9,468 nt of DNA from Bacteroidales bacterium (GTDB lineage Bacteria > Bacteroidota > Bacteroidia > Bacteroidales > UBA7960), in the NCBI GenBank assembly GCA_007124575.1, contig SLEW01000262.1:1-9468 (forward strand). The letters run 5' to 3'. Positions 1 to 7,563 of this stretch are shown one piece after another. The position numbers were made by a program, and so were the translations under genes. Positions within the stretch are counted from its first letter, which is position 1. Each line of letters begins with the position of its first letter. The notes below the pieces were generated by a model that had not been told where the DNA came from, ran no database searches, and worked only from the letters and a program-made list of their open reading frames with translations.

Positions 1-1
1 A

Positions 2-3000
2 CGAACATTACTCTTTTTTGCTTTTTTAATGATGGCTGCCATGTTTTCCATGGGTGCTGAAGAAGCGCGCCTGATGCGTTTCCCTGCACTGCATGGGGAT
101 CAGGTTGTCTTTTCTTATGCCGGAGACCTTTACACAGTAGACCGTGAAGGTGGCGTCGCCAGGAAACTCACAAACCACCCTGGTTACAAAATGTTTGCCC
201 GTTTTAGTCCGGACGGCCAGAATATTGCTTTCACAGGGCAGTATGACGGGAATACCGAGGTGTATGTCATGCCTGCGGAAGGCGGAATTCCTGAAAGGCT
301 TACATACACCGCAACGCTTGGGCGTGATGACCTTTCTGACCGCATGGGGCCTAATAACATTGTGATGGGCTGGCGTGATGATGAAAATATCATCTTCCGC
401 ACCCGGAAGCGGTCCTTCAACGCTTTTAAAGGTGAGTTGTTTACTGTAAATGTTAATGGTGGGCTTCCTGAGCAGATTCCCGTGCCCGAAGGCGGATGGA
501 TTAGTTTTGACGACAATGGTGAACGCTTCGTATATAACCGCGTTTTTCGCGAATTCCGCACCTGGAAATATTATTCAGGAGGAATGGCCGATGATGTGTG
601 GTTGCACGACTTAAACGACCGCAGCACGATAAACCTTACACAGCATGAAGACTCGCAGGATATATTCCCCATGTGGGTGGGTGATAATGTATATTTTGCT
701 TCAGATCGTGACGGCAGGATGAATCTCTTTGTGTATAACCTGGATACTGAACAAACCAGGAAATTAACGCATTACGAGGATTTTGACATCAAGTTCCCGT
801 CGCTTGGTGATGATGCCATTATTTATGAAAACGGAGGCTACCTTTACACCTTTAACCTGGAGACAGAAGCCATAGATCGTATTTCTGTCAGAATTGCTGA
901 AGACCTCGCGCTTGGGCGCGAACAGCGCAAAGATGCTTCGGAAATGATCCGCACGGCTTCTGTCGCACCTGACGGAGCCAGGGTAGCTTTCGGCGCCAGG
1001 GGAGACGTATGGAGCGTGCCGGCAAAAACCGGTATTACCCGAAACCTGACAGAGACGTCAGGAGTACATGAGCGCAATGTAACATGGTCGCCTGATGGCA
1101 GCTATGTTGCTTATATTTCTGATGCCACAGACGAGGATGAGATCTACATCATCCCGCAGGATGGCAGGGGTGAGCCCATTCAGCTCACTACCGATGCGGA
1201 TACATATAAATATTCCCTGAGCTGGTCACCAGATTCTGAAAAGATCATGTGGTCGGATAAAAAACTTCGTTTGCAATATGTGGATGTTAACACGAAGGAA
1301 GTAACCCTGGTGGATCAGGCTGAAGCGGGTGAGATCACACAATACAACTGGTCGCCTGACAGCCGTTGGATCACTTATACCCGGCCTGAGCTTGAGCATT
1401 ATTCCAGGATACATATTTACAGTCTGGAAGAGGACTTCTGCTATCCCGTAACAAGCGGGTGGTATGCGTCAAACAGCCCTTCGTTTTGCGACGAGGGTAA
1501 GTACCTGTTTTTCTCATCAAACCGCGACTTTAACCCTATATACAGCCGTACTGAATGGAACCATGCCTATACCGACATGAGTCGCGTGTATTTTATCACG
1601 CTTCGCGACCAGGTGTCTTCCTTTCTTGAACCCCGCAATGATGAGGTGAGCACAAACAACGACAACGATCAGCAGGGATCAGGCGATGAAAATGAACTTC
1701 ATATCGATATTGATTTTGAGAATATCAAACACCGGATTGATGCCTTGCCAATCGATGTGGCTACATATTGGGGCATACAGGCTGTCGGAAACAACATATA
1801 TTACATGAAAACCTCCCACGGAGGTGGCCGGGGCCTCATGATGTTTGACATGGAATCCCGCCAGGAAACAAATCTTGCACAAATCACCGGATACCAGATC
1901 AGTGCCAATAAACAAAAAATGCTGGTAGCCCATCGGGGGCAATATGCCGTGATCGACCTGCCAAGGGCCTCGTTTCAGGTGGATGAATACGTTGATACTT
2001 CGAACATGAAGGTCTGGGTGAACCTCAGAGAAGAATGGGAGCAGATCTATGATGAAACCTGGCGCCAGATGCGCGACTTTTTCTATGCTCCTAACATGCA
2101 TGGAGTCGATTGGGAAGCCATGCACGAAAAATATCGTCCGCTTGTTGACTATGTTAACAACCGTTTTGACCTCACCTATGTATTAGGCGAACTCGTTGCT
2201 GAGCTGAATGTGGGGCATGCTTACGTTGGCGGCGGAGATGTGCCTGAGGCCGAACGCATTCCTATGGGCCTGCTGGGCGCCCAGCTAAGCCATGATCCTT
2301 CAGGCTATTACCGCATTGACAAAATCCTTGAAGGGGAAAACTGGACTAACTCCCGCCGTTCGCCACTTACCGAGATTGGTGTGGATGTAAACGAAGGCGA
2401 TTACATCATAGCTGTAAATGGTCAATCTGCCAGTGAAATGGAAAACATCTACGCTTCTCTGATTGGCAAAGCTGATGATCAGGTGGAGTTAACAGTGAAT
2501 GATACGCCGGCAGCCAGCGGAGCCCGCGATGTGATCGTCGTACCCATTGCCGACGAAGCGGACTTGTATTACTACAATTGGGTACAGGAAAATATTCGCA
2601 AGGTGAGCGAAGCTACTGACGGGCGTGTTGGCTATATTCATGTGCCTGATATGGGACCCGGCGGCCTGAATGAGTTTGTGAAGCACTTTTATCCACAGCT
2701 GCGTAAAGAAGCTCTTATCATTGATGTGCGCGGTAATGGTGGTGGCAATGTGTCGCCCATGCTTATCGAAAGACTTTCACGTGAACTAACCGGCCTGTCG
2801 ATGCAACGTAACGTGGCTCCTGGCACACGCCCCAGGGATATACATCTTGGACCCAAAGTCTGTCTTATAGATAAGTATTCTGCCTCCGACGGAGACCTCT
2901 TCCCTTACCAGTTTCAGAAGCTGGGTCTTGGGCCGCTTATCGGCACTACCTCCTGGGGAGGCGTGGTCGGAATACGTGGATCGCTTCCCTTTATTGATGG

Positions 3001-3229
3001 GGGCACACTCCAAAAACCCGAATTTGCTCCTTATGATATTCATGGCGAAGATTGGATCATCGAAGGTATTGGTGTAGAACCCGATATTCATGTGGAAAAT
3101 GATCCGGCAAAAGAGTTTGACGGTGTGGATCAACAACTAAACCGGGCCATAGAAGAAGCCCTTGAGCGTATGGAAGATTATGACCAGAAAATCCACCCCA
3201 TACCCCCTTACCCGGATCGTGCCCCATAA
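2..3229 (+). CDS. Secreted tricorn-type protease (peptidase S41 family), 5' end cut by window edge
   Basis: Predicted exported serine protease of the tricorn type, degrading peptides in the periplasm or outside the cell. The frame stays open to base 2, upstream of the ATG at 29. The nine extra codons read RTLLFFAFL and lead into MMAAMFSMGAEEA, so together they form a signal peptide whose start lies outside the window. Numbering from the ATG at 29: beta-propeller repeats occupy about residues 20-690 (for example FSPDGQNIAF, WSPDGSYVAY, WSPDSEKIMW). They are interrupted by an acidic, Asn/Asp-rich linker near 534-560. A C1-like segment follows, then a PDZ-like domain near 746-840, then the S41 catalytic domain. 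Active-site candidates are H730 (NVGHAY), nucleophile S953 followed by D954 (SASDGD), and E1017 (GVEPD). Their spacing fits Thermoplasma tricorn H746, S965, D966 and E1023. The residue before the His, Ser745 in Thermoplasma, is Gly729 here. The length of about 1,070 residues is normal for the family. The family is certain; the substrate is unknown. Confidence 0.95.
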   Translation, partial: RTLLFFAFLMMAAMFSMGAEEARLMRFPALHGDQVVFSYAGDLYTVDREGGVARKLTNHPGYKMFARFSPDGQNIAFTGQYDGNTEVYVMPAEGGIPERLTYTATLGRDDLSDRMGPNNIVMGWRDDENIIFRTRKRSFNAFKGELFTVNVNGGLPEQIPVPEGGWISFDDNGERFVYNRVFREFRTWKYYSGGMADDVWLHDLNDRSTINLTQHEDSQDIFPMWVGDNVYFASDRDGRMNLFVYNLDTEQTRKLTHYEDFDIKFPSLGDDAIIYENGGYLYTFNLETEAIDRISVRIAEDLALGREQRKDASEMIRTASVAPDGARVAFGARGDVWSVPAKTGITRNLTETSGVHERNVTWSPDGSYVAYISDATDEDEIYIIPQDGRGEPIQLTTDADTYKYSLSWSPDSEKIMWSDKKLRLQYVDVNTKEVTLVDQAEAGEITQYNWSPDSRWITYTRPELEHYSRIHIYSLEEDFCYPVTSGWYASNSPSFCDEGKYLFFSSNRDFNPIYSRTEWNHAYTDMSRVYFITLRDQVSSFLEPRNDEVSTNNDNDQQGSGDENELHIDIDFENIKHRIDALPIDVATYWGIQAVGNNIYYMKTSHGGGRGLMMFDMESRQETNLAQITGYQISANKQKMLVAHRGQYAVIDLPRASFQVDEYVDTSNMKVWVNLREEWEQIYDETWRQMRDFFYAPNMHGVDWEAMHEKYRPLVDYVNNRFDLTYVLGELVAELNVGHAYVGGGDVPEAERIPMGLLGAQLSHDPSGYYRIDKILEGENWTNSRRSPLTEIGVDVNEGDYIIAVNGQSASEMENIYASLIGKADDQVELTVNDTPAASGARDVIVVPIADEADLYYYNWVQENIRKVSEATDGRVGYIHVPDMGPGGLNEFVKHFYPQLRKEALIIDVRGNGGGNVSPMLIERLSRELTGLSMQRNVAPGTRPRDIHLGPKVCLIDKYSASDGDLFPYQFQKLGLGPLIGTTSWGGVVGIRGSLPFIDGGTLQKPEFAPYDIHGEDWIIEGIGVEPDIHVENDPAKEFDGVDQQLNRAIEEALERMEDYDQKIHPIPPYPDRAP

Positions 3230-3246
3230 AACCAATGATCAGCAAA

Positions 3247-3302
3247 CAGCAAGTTGCATGAAAAAGGTTGTTACATTATTAACCCTGCCATGCAGCTTGC
3301 TG
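3247..3302. terminator. Stem-loop between convergent genes, likely bidirectional terminator
   Basis: Arms 3247-3260 (CAGCAAGTTGCATG) and 3289-3302 (CATGCAGCTTGCTG) form a 14-bp stem with a single G.U wobble in the plus-strand transcript. A small inner stem is possible inside the loop (GGTT 3266-3269 with AACC 3281-3284). The structure fills the gap between the protease stop at 3229 and the stop of the minus-strand gene at 3303. The T-tracts are weak: TATTTT follows on the plus strand and TTTGCT on the minus strand. Termination is therefore inferred mainly from position, and a role in protecting mRNA 3' ends is an alternative. Confidence 0.5.
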
Positions 3303-3551
3303 CTATTTTAAAAGCCCCGAAATATCAAAGTTGCTGTCATAAATGTGCAATACATCATCCAGGCTCAGTGTGTGGATCCGGTCAATTTTGTTTGTGCTGG
3401 GGATATACCAGATCTCTGCATAAAAATCATAGACTACGTAAAGCCTGATCTGAAAATATAAAAAGCGACGGTCGGCAACAGGTTTGCCACTTTCAAAAAT
3501 CCTGTACACTTTCTCTTTCATGGGAGAACGTTCAAAGTCACTTTTTTTCAT
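3303..3551 (-). CDS. Small conserved-looking hypothetical protein, 82 aa
   Basis: I cannot assign a function. The product is a soluble-looking 82-residue protein with no signal peptide or membrane segment. It is rich in aromatic residues in its core (RRFLYFQIRLYVVYDFYAEIW), and a DDVLHIYD stretch lies near the end. The composition looks like a real folded domain. By contrast, the overlapping plus-strand frame encodes a Cys/His-rich sequence without family character. The TAG stop sits directly against the stem-loop shared with the protease gene, and the ATG lies only 19 bases from the divergent pssA start. A second in-frame ATG at codon 11 (position 3521) could be the true start. I have a vague memory of similar small proteins in other Bacteroidota, but could not test it. 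Confidence 0.65.
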   Translation of the reverse strand: MKKSDFERSPMKEKVYRIFESGKPVADRRFLYFQIRLYVVYDFYAEIWYIPSTNKIDRIHTLSLDDVLHIYDSNFDISGLLK

Positions 3552-3570
3552 ACTGCAAAAAACTTAACCG

Positions 3571-4299
3571 ATGAAGATAATTCCCAATACCATTACGCTG
3601 ATAAACCTGTTTCTTGGTTGTGCAGCCATTGTGGCTGCATTTGAAGGCTTGCTGGCCACAGCTGCCATCATCATCCTGGTATGTTCGATACTTGACTTCC
3701 TGGATGGGGCTGTGGCACGGTGGTTTCAGGCCGGCTCAGAAATCGGAAAACAACTGGACTCCCTGGCTGACCTTGTAAGCTTTGGCGTGGTCCCTGCCTG
3801 CATAATGTATCAGTATCTGGTTGTGTCACTATATAGGGTTAACCCCGAAAGCGCCCTTTTTGTTTGGCCTATGCTGGCATTTATGATCACTGTATTTTCT
3901 GCCTTGCGCCTGGCAGTCTTTAACGTCGATCAAAAACAAAGCAAACACTTTACCGGATTGCCTACCCCCGCTAATGCCCTTCTGATAGCATCCATCCCGT
4001 TTGTTATAGAGTTTATGCCGGCAGATAACACCGTACACCTGCTGCTGATACATCTCACGGACAGCTTCCCGGCCATGCTTGTAATCACCCTGGTGCTTTC
4101 CCTTCTGCTCGTGGCTCCTGTTAAAATGTTTTCCCTCAAAACAGAATCGCTGAAATGGTCGGAAAATCGCATTCGATACATCTTTCTGGCCGGCTGCATT
4201 ATTCTGTTGATAACTTTTGGCCTGGCCGCAGCACCACTTTTTCTTATTTTTTACATAATTTTGTCTGCCCTTGATAACCTTTGGCAGATTTCCAATTAA
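3571..4299 (+). CDS. pssA: CDP-diacylglycerol--serine O-phosphatidyltransferase
   Basis: Makes phosphatidylserine from CDP-diacylglycerol and L-serine in the inner membrane, the first step towards phosphatidylethanolamine. The CDP-alcohol phosphatidyltransferase signature is complete: D42, D45, G46, A49, R50, G59, D63 and D67 in the pattern D-x2-DG-x2-AR-x8-G-x3-D-x3-D. These aspartates bind the metal and the CDP group. The protein has 242 residues and is very hydrophobic. Membrane segments are visible near residues 8-40, 70-115, 130-150, 165-190 and 205-235. The N-terminus KIIPNTITLINLFLGC is typical of the bacterial type II PssA, which differs from the unrelated soluble E. coli enzyme. The start has the usual A-rich leader and no SD. 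It is divergent from the small minus-strand gene, so any promoter must overlap that gene's 5' end. A decarboxylase gene (psd) is not in the window. Confidence 0.95.
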   Translation: MKIIPNTITLINLFLGCAAIVAAFEGLLATAAIIILVCSILDFLDGAVARWFQAGSEIGKQLDSLADLVSFGVVPACIMYQYLVVSLYRVNPESALFVWPMLAFMITVFSALRLAVFNVDQKQSKHFTGLPTPANALLIASIPFVIEFMPADNTVHLLLIHLTDSFPAMLVITLVLSLLLVAPVKMFSLKTESLKWSENRIRYIFLAGCIILLITFGLAAAPLFLIFYIILSALDNLWQISN

Positions 4300-4361
4300 T
4301 CCTGATTTTTTTTTGCAACAGTCTCCAGATTCCAGAATTTATAAATCAAGCCATGCCAACG

Positions 4362-4475
4362 GGTTTGACACACAGAGGGATGATTATTGGGATCCGGGCG
4401 CTGATAATTGAGAATCTTGCACTCTGCAAACCTCTATGAACCCCAACGTAATGACAGGACTTGACTTGTCAAACC
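4362..4475. repeat. 9-bp inverted repeat flanking the purS leader
   Basis: GGTTTGACA at 4362-4370 and its exact reverse complement TGTCAAACC at 4467-4475 are 96 bases apart, in the 189-base gap between pssA and purS. The right copy ends 13 bases before the purS ATG. Within the gap there is also a TGACA/TGTCA pair (4452-4456 and 4467-4471). No known riboswitch or TAnnTTTG promoter was recognised here. It could be a pair of operator half-sites, a long-range RNA stem, or chance. Confidence 0.35.
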
Positions 4476-4488
4476 AAATTATAAACAC

Positions 4489-4743
4489 ATGATATACCAC
4501 GCCGAAATAACCGTTATGCCACTTAAAGCGCTGCTCGACCCCCAGGGTAAAGCCATCACCGCGTCCATGAAAAACCTAGACCTGCAGGAAATTGATAATG
4601 TTCGCGTTGGAAAGCACATAAGCCTGGATGTAAATGCTAAAAGCCGGGAAGAGGCAGAAATGAAAGTTGAAACCGCCTGCAAAAAGCTTTTGGCAAATCC
4701 CATCATGGAGTATTATTCGTTTGATTTGAAAGAGGCCGAATAA
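4489..4743 (+). CDS. purS: Phosphoribosylformylglycinamidine synthase subunit PurS
   Basis: Small structural subunit of the three-part FGAM synthase (PurS-PurQ-PurL). That enzyme converts FGAR, ATP and glutamine to FGAM in step four of purine synthesis. PurS bridges the glutaminase PurQ and the small-type PurL and helps channel ammonia. The 84 residues align by eye with Bacillus PurS along the whole length: LDPQG near residues 16-20, the VRVGK segment near 39-43, and KLLANPIMEYYSF near the C-terminus. Length is normal. The ATG is preceded by an A-rich leader without SD. Neither purQ nor purL is in the window, and the neighbours pssA and yraN are unrelated. The gene therefore stands apart from the rest of its pathway, and the organism should encode the small type of PurL elsewhere. 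Confidence 0.95.
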   Translation: MIYHAEITVMPLKALLDPQGKAITASMKNLDLQEIDNVRVGKHISLDVNAKSREEAEMKVETACKKLLANPIMEYYSFDLKEAE

Positions 4744-4799
4744 GATCTTCTTTTCCAGCGAACTTGTAAATCGTTTTGAGCTAATATGCAAATCTTGTC

Positions 4800-5159
4800 A
4801 TGGCTGATTTCCATAATACAGGAAAAAAAGGGGAAGCCCTTGCGGTGGCTTATTTCAAAGCGCAAGGTTACGAGATCCTCGAAACTAACTGGCAATCAAA
4901 CCACCAGGAGGTTGATATCATTGCTTGCCTGGACGATGTCCTTGTCATTGCGGAAGTAAAAACACGCAAAAGTGCTTTTTTTGGTGCTCCGGAAACCTTT
5001 GTAACCAGGCACAAGCAAAAAATGCTTATCAAGGCGGCAAACCACTATATTGCAAGCAACAATGTCGACAAAAACGTGCGGTTTGATATTGTGTCTGTCC
5101 TCCTACACGGCGATCAGCACCATCTGGATCATATTGAGGATGCCTTTTATGCATACTGA
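4800..5159 (+). CDS. yraN: YraN family protein (UPF0102), predicted nuclease fold
   Basis: A 119-residue member of the widespread UPF0102/YraN family, which has a PD-(D/E)xK endonuclease-like fold and no firmly established role. Visible family marks are the N-terminal GKKGEALAVAYF helix with G11-E12, and E37-V38-D39 in the QEVDII strand. E52-V53-K54 in AEVKTR would supply the rest of the metal-binding site. A C-terminal VRFDIVSV strand is also typical. All expected acidic and lysine positions are present, so the nuclease site looks intact. The gene starts 56 bases after purS and may be read from the same transcript. No SD is seen before the ATG. The family is clear; DNA processing or repair is only a general inference. 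Confidence 0.9.
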   Translation: MADFHNTGKKGEALAVAYFKAQGYEILETNWQSNHQEVDIIACLDDVLVIAEVKTRKSAFFGAPETFVTRHKQKMLIKAANHYIASNNVDKNVRFDIVSVLLHGDQHHLDHIEDAFYAY

Positions 5160-5263
5160 GATGAAGAAAAGGTTCGATATGCCCTGTATCAGCATGTAAG
5201 CGTTCATTCAAGTTGATTTAAAAATTATTCAGATATTAGACGGGAATTAAAAAAAACACACAC

Positions 5264-7456
5264 ATGAAGACTTCATTTATTAAATCGGCCTTGATGATCA
5301 TTGCGCTGGCTGTCGCTTCTGCTGCTTTTCCCAATACCGAAGAAATTACCCTGGAAAAATTATGGCTTGAACGCCATTTTATGCCAGAATCCATTACCCT
5401 GGGAAGGTCGATGCAGGATGGCCTGCATTATACCCTGATTACCGAAGGCAAACACCTTGATGTCCACCGTTATGAAACAGGGGAGTTTGTCGAACGTATC
5501 TTTACTACAGAAGGTTATCTTGAGGATGAGGAAGGGGAGGCTCTTACCATAGACACGTATACTTTTTGTCCGGCTGAGAAGATGCTTTTGATAGGGGTAA
5601 ACCAGGAGTCCATATATCGCCGTTCGAGACGGGCTGAATACTATATCTGGAATATTGAAGCGCAGCAGCTAAGCGCATTATCGGAAGGCACCACGCAACG
5701 CCTTCCCGATTTTTCGCCGGAGGGCAGTCACATTGCCTTTGTGCGCCGGAACAACATATATGTTAAAGACCTGGAGGGCGATACAGAGTATCCCGTTACT
5801 ACCGACGGAGAATACAATCATATCATCAATGGCACAACGGACTGGGTATATGAGGAGGAGTTCTACCTGACAAAAGGATTCGAATGGTCACCTGATGGCC
5901 GGAAAATAGCCTTCATGCGCTTTGATGAGAGTCATGTGAAAGAATTTGTTATGATGAAGTATGGCCAGCTGTATCCTGAAGAGTACCGGTTTAAGTATCC
6001 CAAGGCAGGAGAGGAGAATGCCGTGGTTACCCTGCATATGTATGATATGGAAAGCAGGGAAACCATTGAGTTGGATACCGGGGATGAAACCGACCAATAT
6101 ATCCCAAGGATCAAATGGACCAAGGAACCTGGGTTGCTGTCTTTTCAGCGGCTTAACAGGCACCAGAATCATCTTGAGTTATTTTCTGCTGATGCAGAAA
6201 CCGGTCAGAAAGAACTGATCTATGAAGAAACTAATCCTTATTATGTCAGGATAACAGATGACCTTACTTTCCTTGAGGGCGGAAAACACTTTATCATTAC
6301 AAGCGAAAAAGATGGTTATCTGCATATCTATCTTTATGATATGGAGGCGCGGGAAATGATGCCTGTTACCAAAGGTAATTTTGATGTACAGGATTTTTAT
6401 GGTTTGGATGAGGAAAATGGACTGGTCTACTACTTAGCCCGCAAAGAATCCCCCCTGACCAACCATCTTTATGTGGCGAACCTTGACGGATCAAATGTGA
6501 GGCAGTTGACGCAAGGTAAAGGCACCCACAGTCCGTCGTTCAGCGAGGGGTTCCGCTTTTTTATTAACAGGTATGCCACCGCATCGAGTCCTCCTGTATA
6601 CAGCATCCATGAGTCAGACGGCACCTTGGTTGAAGTTCTTGAGGACAACACCACGCTTAAGGACCGAATCAGTAACCATGGATTTACGGATCCCGAATTT
6701 TTTAGTTTCACTACCAGCGAAGGTGTATCGCTCAACGGACAGATCATACGTCCTGATGATTTTGATCCGGATCATGCCTATCCGGTGTTGATGTATGTGT
6801 ATGGCGGTCCGGGGCATCAGGCCGTGGTCGATAACTGGAATACGTTTAATGGAGTGTGGTTTCAAAAGCTTGTTCAGCAGGGTTACATCGTGGTAACTGT
6901 TGATAACCGGGGTACTGGCGGCAGGGGAGAGCAGTTCCGGAAGATGACCTACCTCCAGCTGGGAAAGTATGAAACCATAGATCAGATAGAGGCGGCAAAA
7001 TACCTTGCGGCACAGGATTATGTAGACGGGGATCGTATTGCCATATTCGGATGGAGCTACGGTGGTTACCTGTCTTCCCTCTGCCTGGCCAAAGGAGCTG
7101 ATGTGTTTAGTGCAGCGATTGCTGTGGCCCCGGTAACCAGCTGGAGATATTATGATACCATCTATACTGAGAGATACATGCGAACACCACAAGAGAACCC
7201 CGACGGTTATGACGACAATTCCCCAATCAATCATGTGGATAAAATTGTTGGCGACTACCTTCTGGTTCATGGCACCGCTGATGACAACGTACATTACCAG
7301 AATGCCATTGAAATGGCTGATGCCCTCATAGAAGCGGGTGTGGATTTTGAACTGATGATCTACCCCGACCATGATCATGGCATATTTACCGGCCCGGCAC
7401 GCCTGCACTTATACAGGCTGATGACAGATTTTCTGAACCGCTCGGTTGGATATTAA
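5264..7456 (+). CDS. dpp4: Exported dipeptidyl peptidase IV-type S9 peptidase
   Basis: Serine exopeptidase predicted to release X-Pro or X-Ala dipeptides from peptide N-termini outside the cytoplasm. The first 22 or so residues (KTSFIKSALMIIALAVASAA) form a signal peptide with a basic start, a hydrophobic core and a small-residue cleavage site. There is no lipobox. A DPP-IV N-terminal beta-propeller spans about residues 60-480 and an alpha/beta-hydrolase domain about 500-730. The catalytic triad is complete: S598 in GWSYGGY, D673 in HGTADDN and H705 in DHDHG. The propeller motif DWVYEEEF supplies E197-E198, the double Glu that anchors the substrate N-terminus in true DPP-IV enzymes. The 730-residue length and triad spacing match Porphyromonas gingivalis DPP-IV (about 723). 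The start has an A/C-rich leader without SD. A gap of 104 bases with no recognisable promoter precedes it. Confidence 0.95.
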   Translation: MKTSFIKSALMIIALAVASAAFPNTEEITLEKLWLERHFMPESITLGRSMQDGLHYTLITEGKHLDVHRYETGEFVERIFTTEGYLEDEEGEALTIDTYTFCPAEKMLLIGVNQESIYRRSRRAEYYIWNIEAQQLSALSEGTTQRLPDFSPEGSHIAFVRRNNIYVKDLEGDTEYPVTTDGEYNHIINGTTDWVYEEEFYLTKGFEWSPDGRKIAFMRFDESHVKEFVMMKYGQLYPEEYRFKYPKAGEENAVVTLHMYDMESRETIELDTGDETDQYIPRIKWTKEPGLLSFQRLNRHQNHLELFSADAETGQKELIYEETNPYYVRITDDLTFLEGGKHFIITSEKDGYLHIYLYDMEAREMMPVTKGNFDVQDFYGLDEENGLVYYLARKESPLTNHLYVANLDGSNVRQLTQGKGTHSPSFSEGFRFFINRYATASSPPVYSIHESDGTLVEVLEDNTTLKDRISNHGFTDPEFFSFTTSEGVSLNGQIIRPDDFDPDHAYPVLMYVYGGPGHQAVVDNWNTFNGVWFQKLVQQGYIVVTVDNRGTGGRGEQFRKMTYLQLGKYETIDQIEAAKYLAAQDYVDGDRIAIFGWSYGGYLSSLCLAKGADVFSAAIAVAPVTSWRYYDTIYTERYMRTPQENPDGYDDNSPINHVDKIVGDYLLVHGTADDNVHYQNAIEMADALIEAGVDFELMIYPDHDHGIFTGPARLHLYRLMTDFLNRSVGY

Positions 7457-7467
7457 GCAGATAAATT

Positions 7468-7499
7468 TTTGTTTTTTATTAAAAAGCTTAGTAACTTTG
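7468..7499 (+). promoter_or_regulatory. Bacteroidota-type promoter for rpsU
   Basis: TTTG at 7468-7471, a 20-base spacer and TAACTTTG at 7492-7499 match the -33 and -7 elements of the Bacteroidota primary sigma factor exactly (TTTG / TAnnTTTG). Transcription would begin near 7505, giving a leader of almost 60 bases before the rpsU ATG. Confidence 0.8.
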
Positions 7500-7510
7500 C
7501 CACCGCTTTT

Positions 7511-7526
7511 GACGCGCGTGCGTGTC
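7511..7526 (+). promoter_or_regulatory. GC-rich hairpin in the rpsU mRNA leader
   Basis: GACGCG (7511-7516) can pair with CGTGTC (7521-7526) through one G.U pair, closing a CGTG tetraloop. It stands out in an AT-rich leader and lies just after the predicted transcription start. It could protect the 5' end or take part in bS21 autoregulation. The stem is short, so the function is only inferred. Confidence 0.35.
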
Positions 7527-7554
7527 TATTTATTTTAATAATCAGCTAAAGAAA

Positions 7555-7559
7555 GAGGT
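7555..7559 (+). promoter_or_regulatory. Shine-Dalgarno sequence of rpsU
   Basis: GAGGT ends four bases before the ATG at 7564. This fixes the rpsU start at 7564 rather than the in-frame GTG at 7522. SD sites are rare in Bacteroidota, but one before rpsU fits reported autoregulation of bS21 in Flavobacterium. Confidence 0.65.
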
Positions 7560-7563
7560 AAAC

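Noticed and set aside
684..695. ATAATGTATATT, identical to the central part of the E. coli dif site, with an xer gene in the same window
   Set aside because: It lies inside the protease coding region and simply encodes part of DNVYF in a propeller blade. The flanking arm sequences do not match dif.
1679..2125. 148-codon open frame on the minus strand inside the protease gene
   Set aside because: Antisense shadow of a clear S41 protease; no start context or protein character.
3254..3448. 64-codon plus-strand open frame downstream of the protease
   Set aside because: It overlaps the better minus-strand gene and runs through the stem-loop. Its product is Cys/His-rich without recognisable pattern.
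3556..3585. Possible minus-strand promoter (TTG, 18 bases, TAAGTTTT) upstream of the small hypothetical gene
   Set aside because: The match to TAnnTTTG is imperfect, and the predicted start would fall almost on the ATG at 3551. It would suit only the alternative start at 3521.
4353..4439. 28-codon open frame between pssA and purS
   Set aside because: Too short, with no ribosome-binding or family evidence; expected by chance in 189 bases.
6614..7408. 264-codon open frame on the minus strand opposite the S9 peptidase
   Set aside because: It is antisense to a gene with a complete catalytic triad. The product has no family features and its reading frame follows from the codon use of the real gene.
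7522..7563. GTG at 7522 as the rpsU start, adding 14 residues
   Set aside because: bS21 of this phylum is normally 64 residues starting at MIIVP, and the GAGGT site points to the ATG at 7564.
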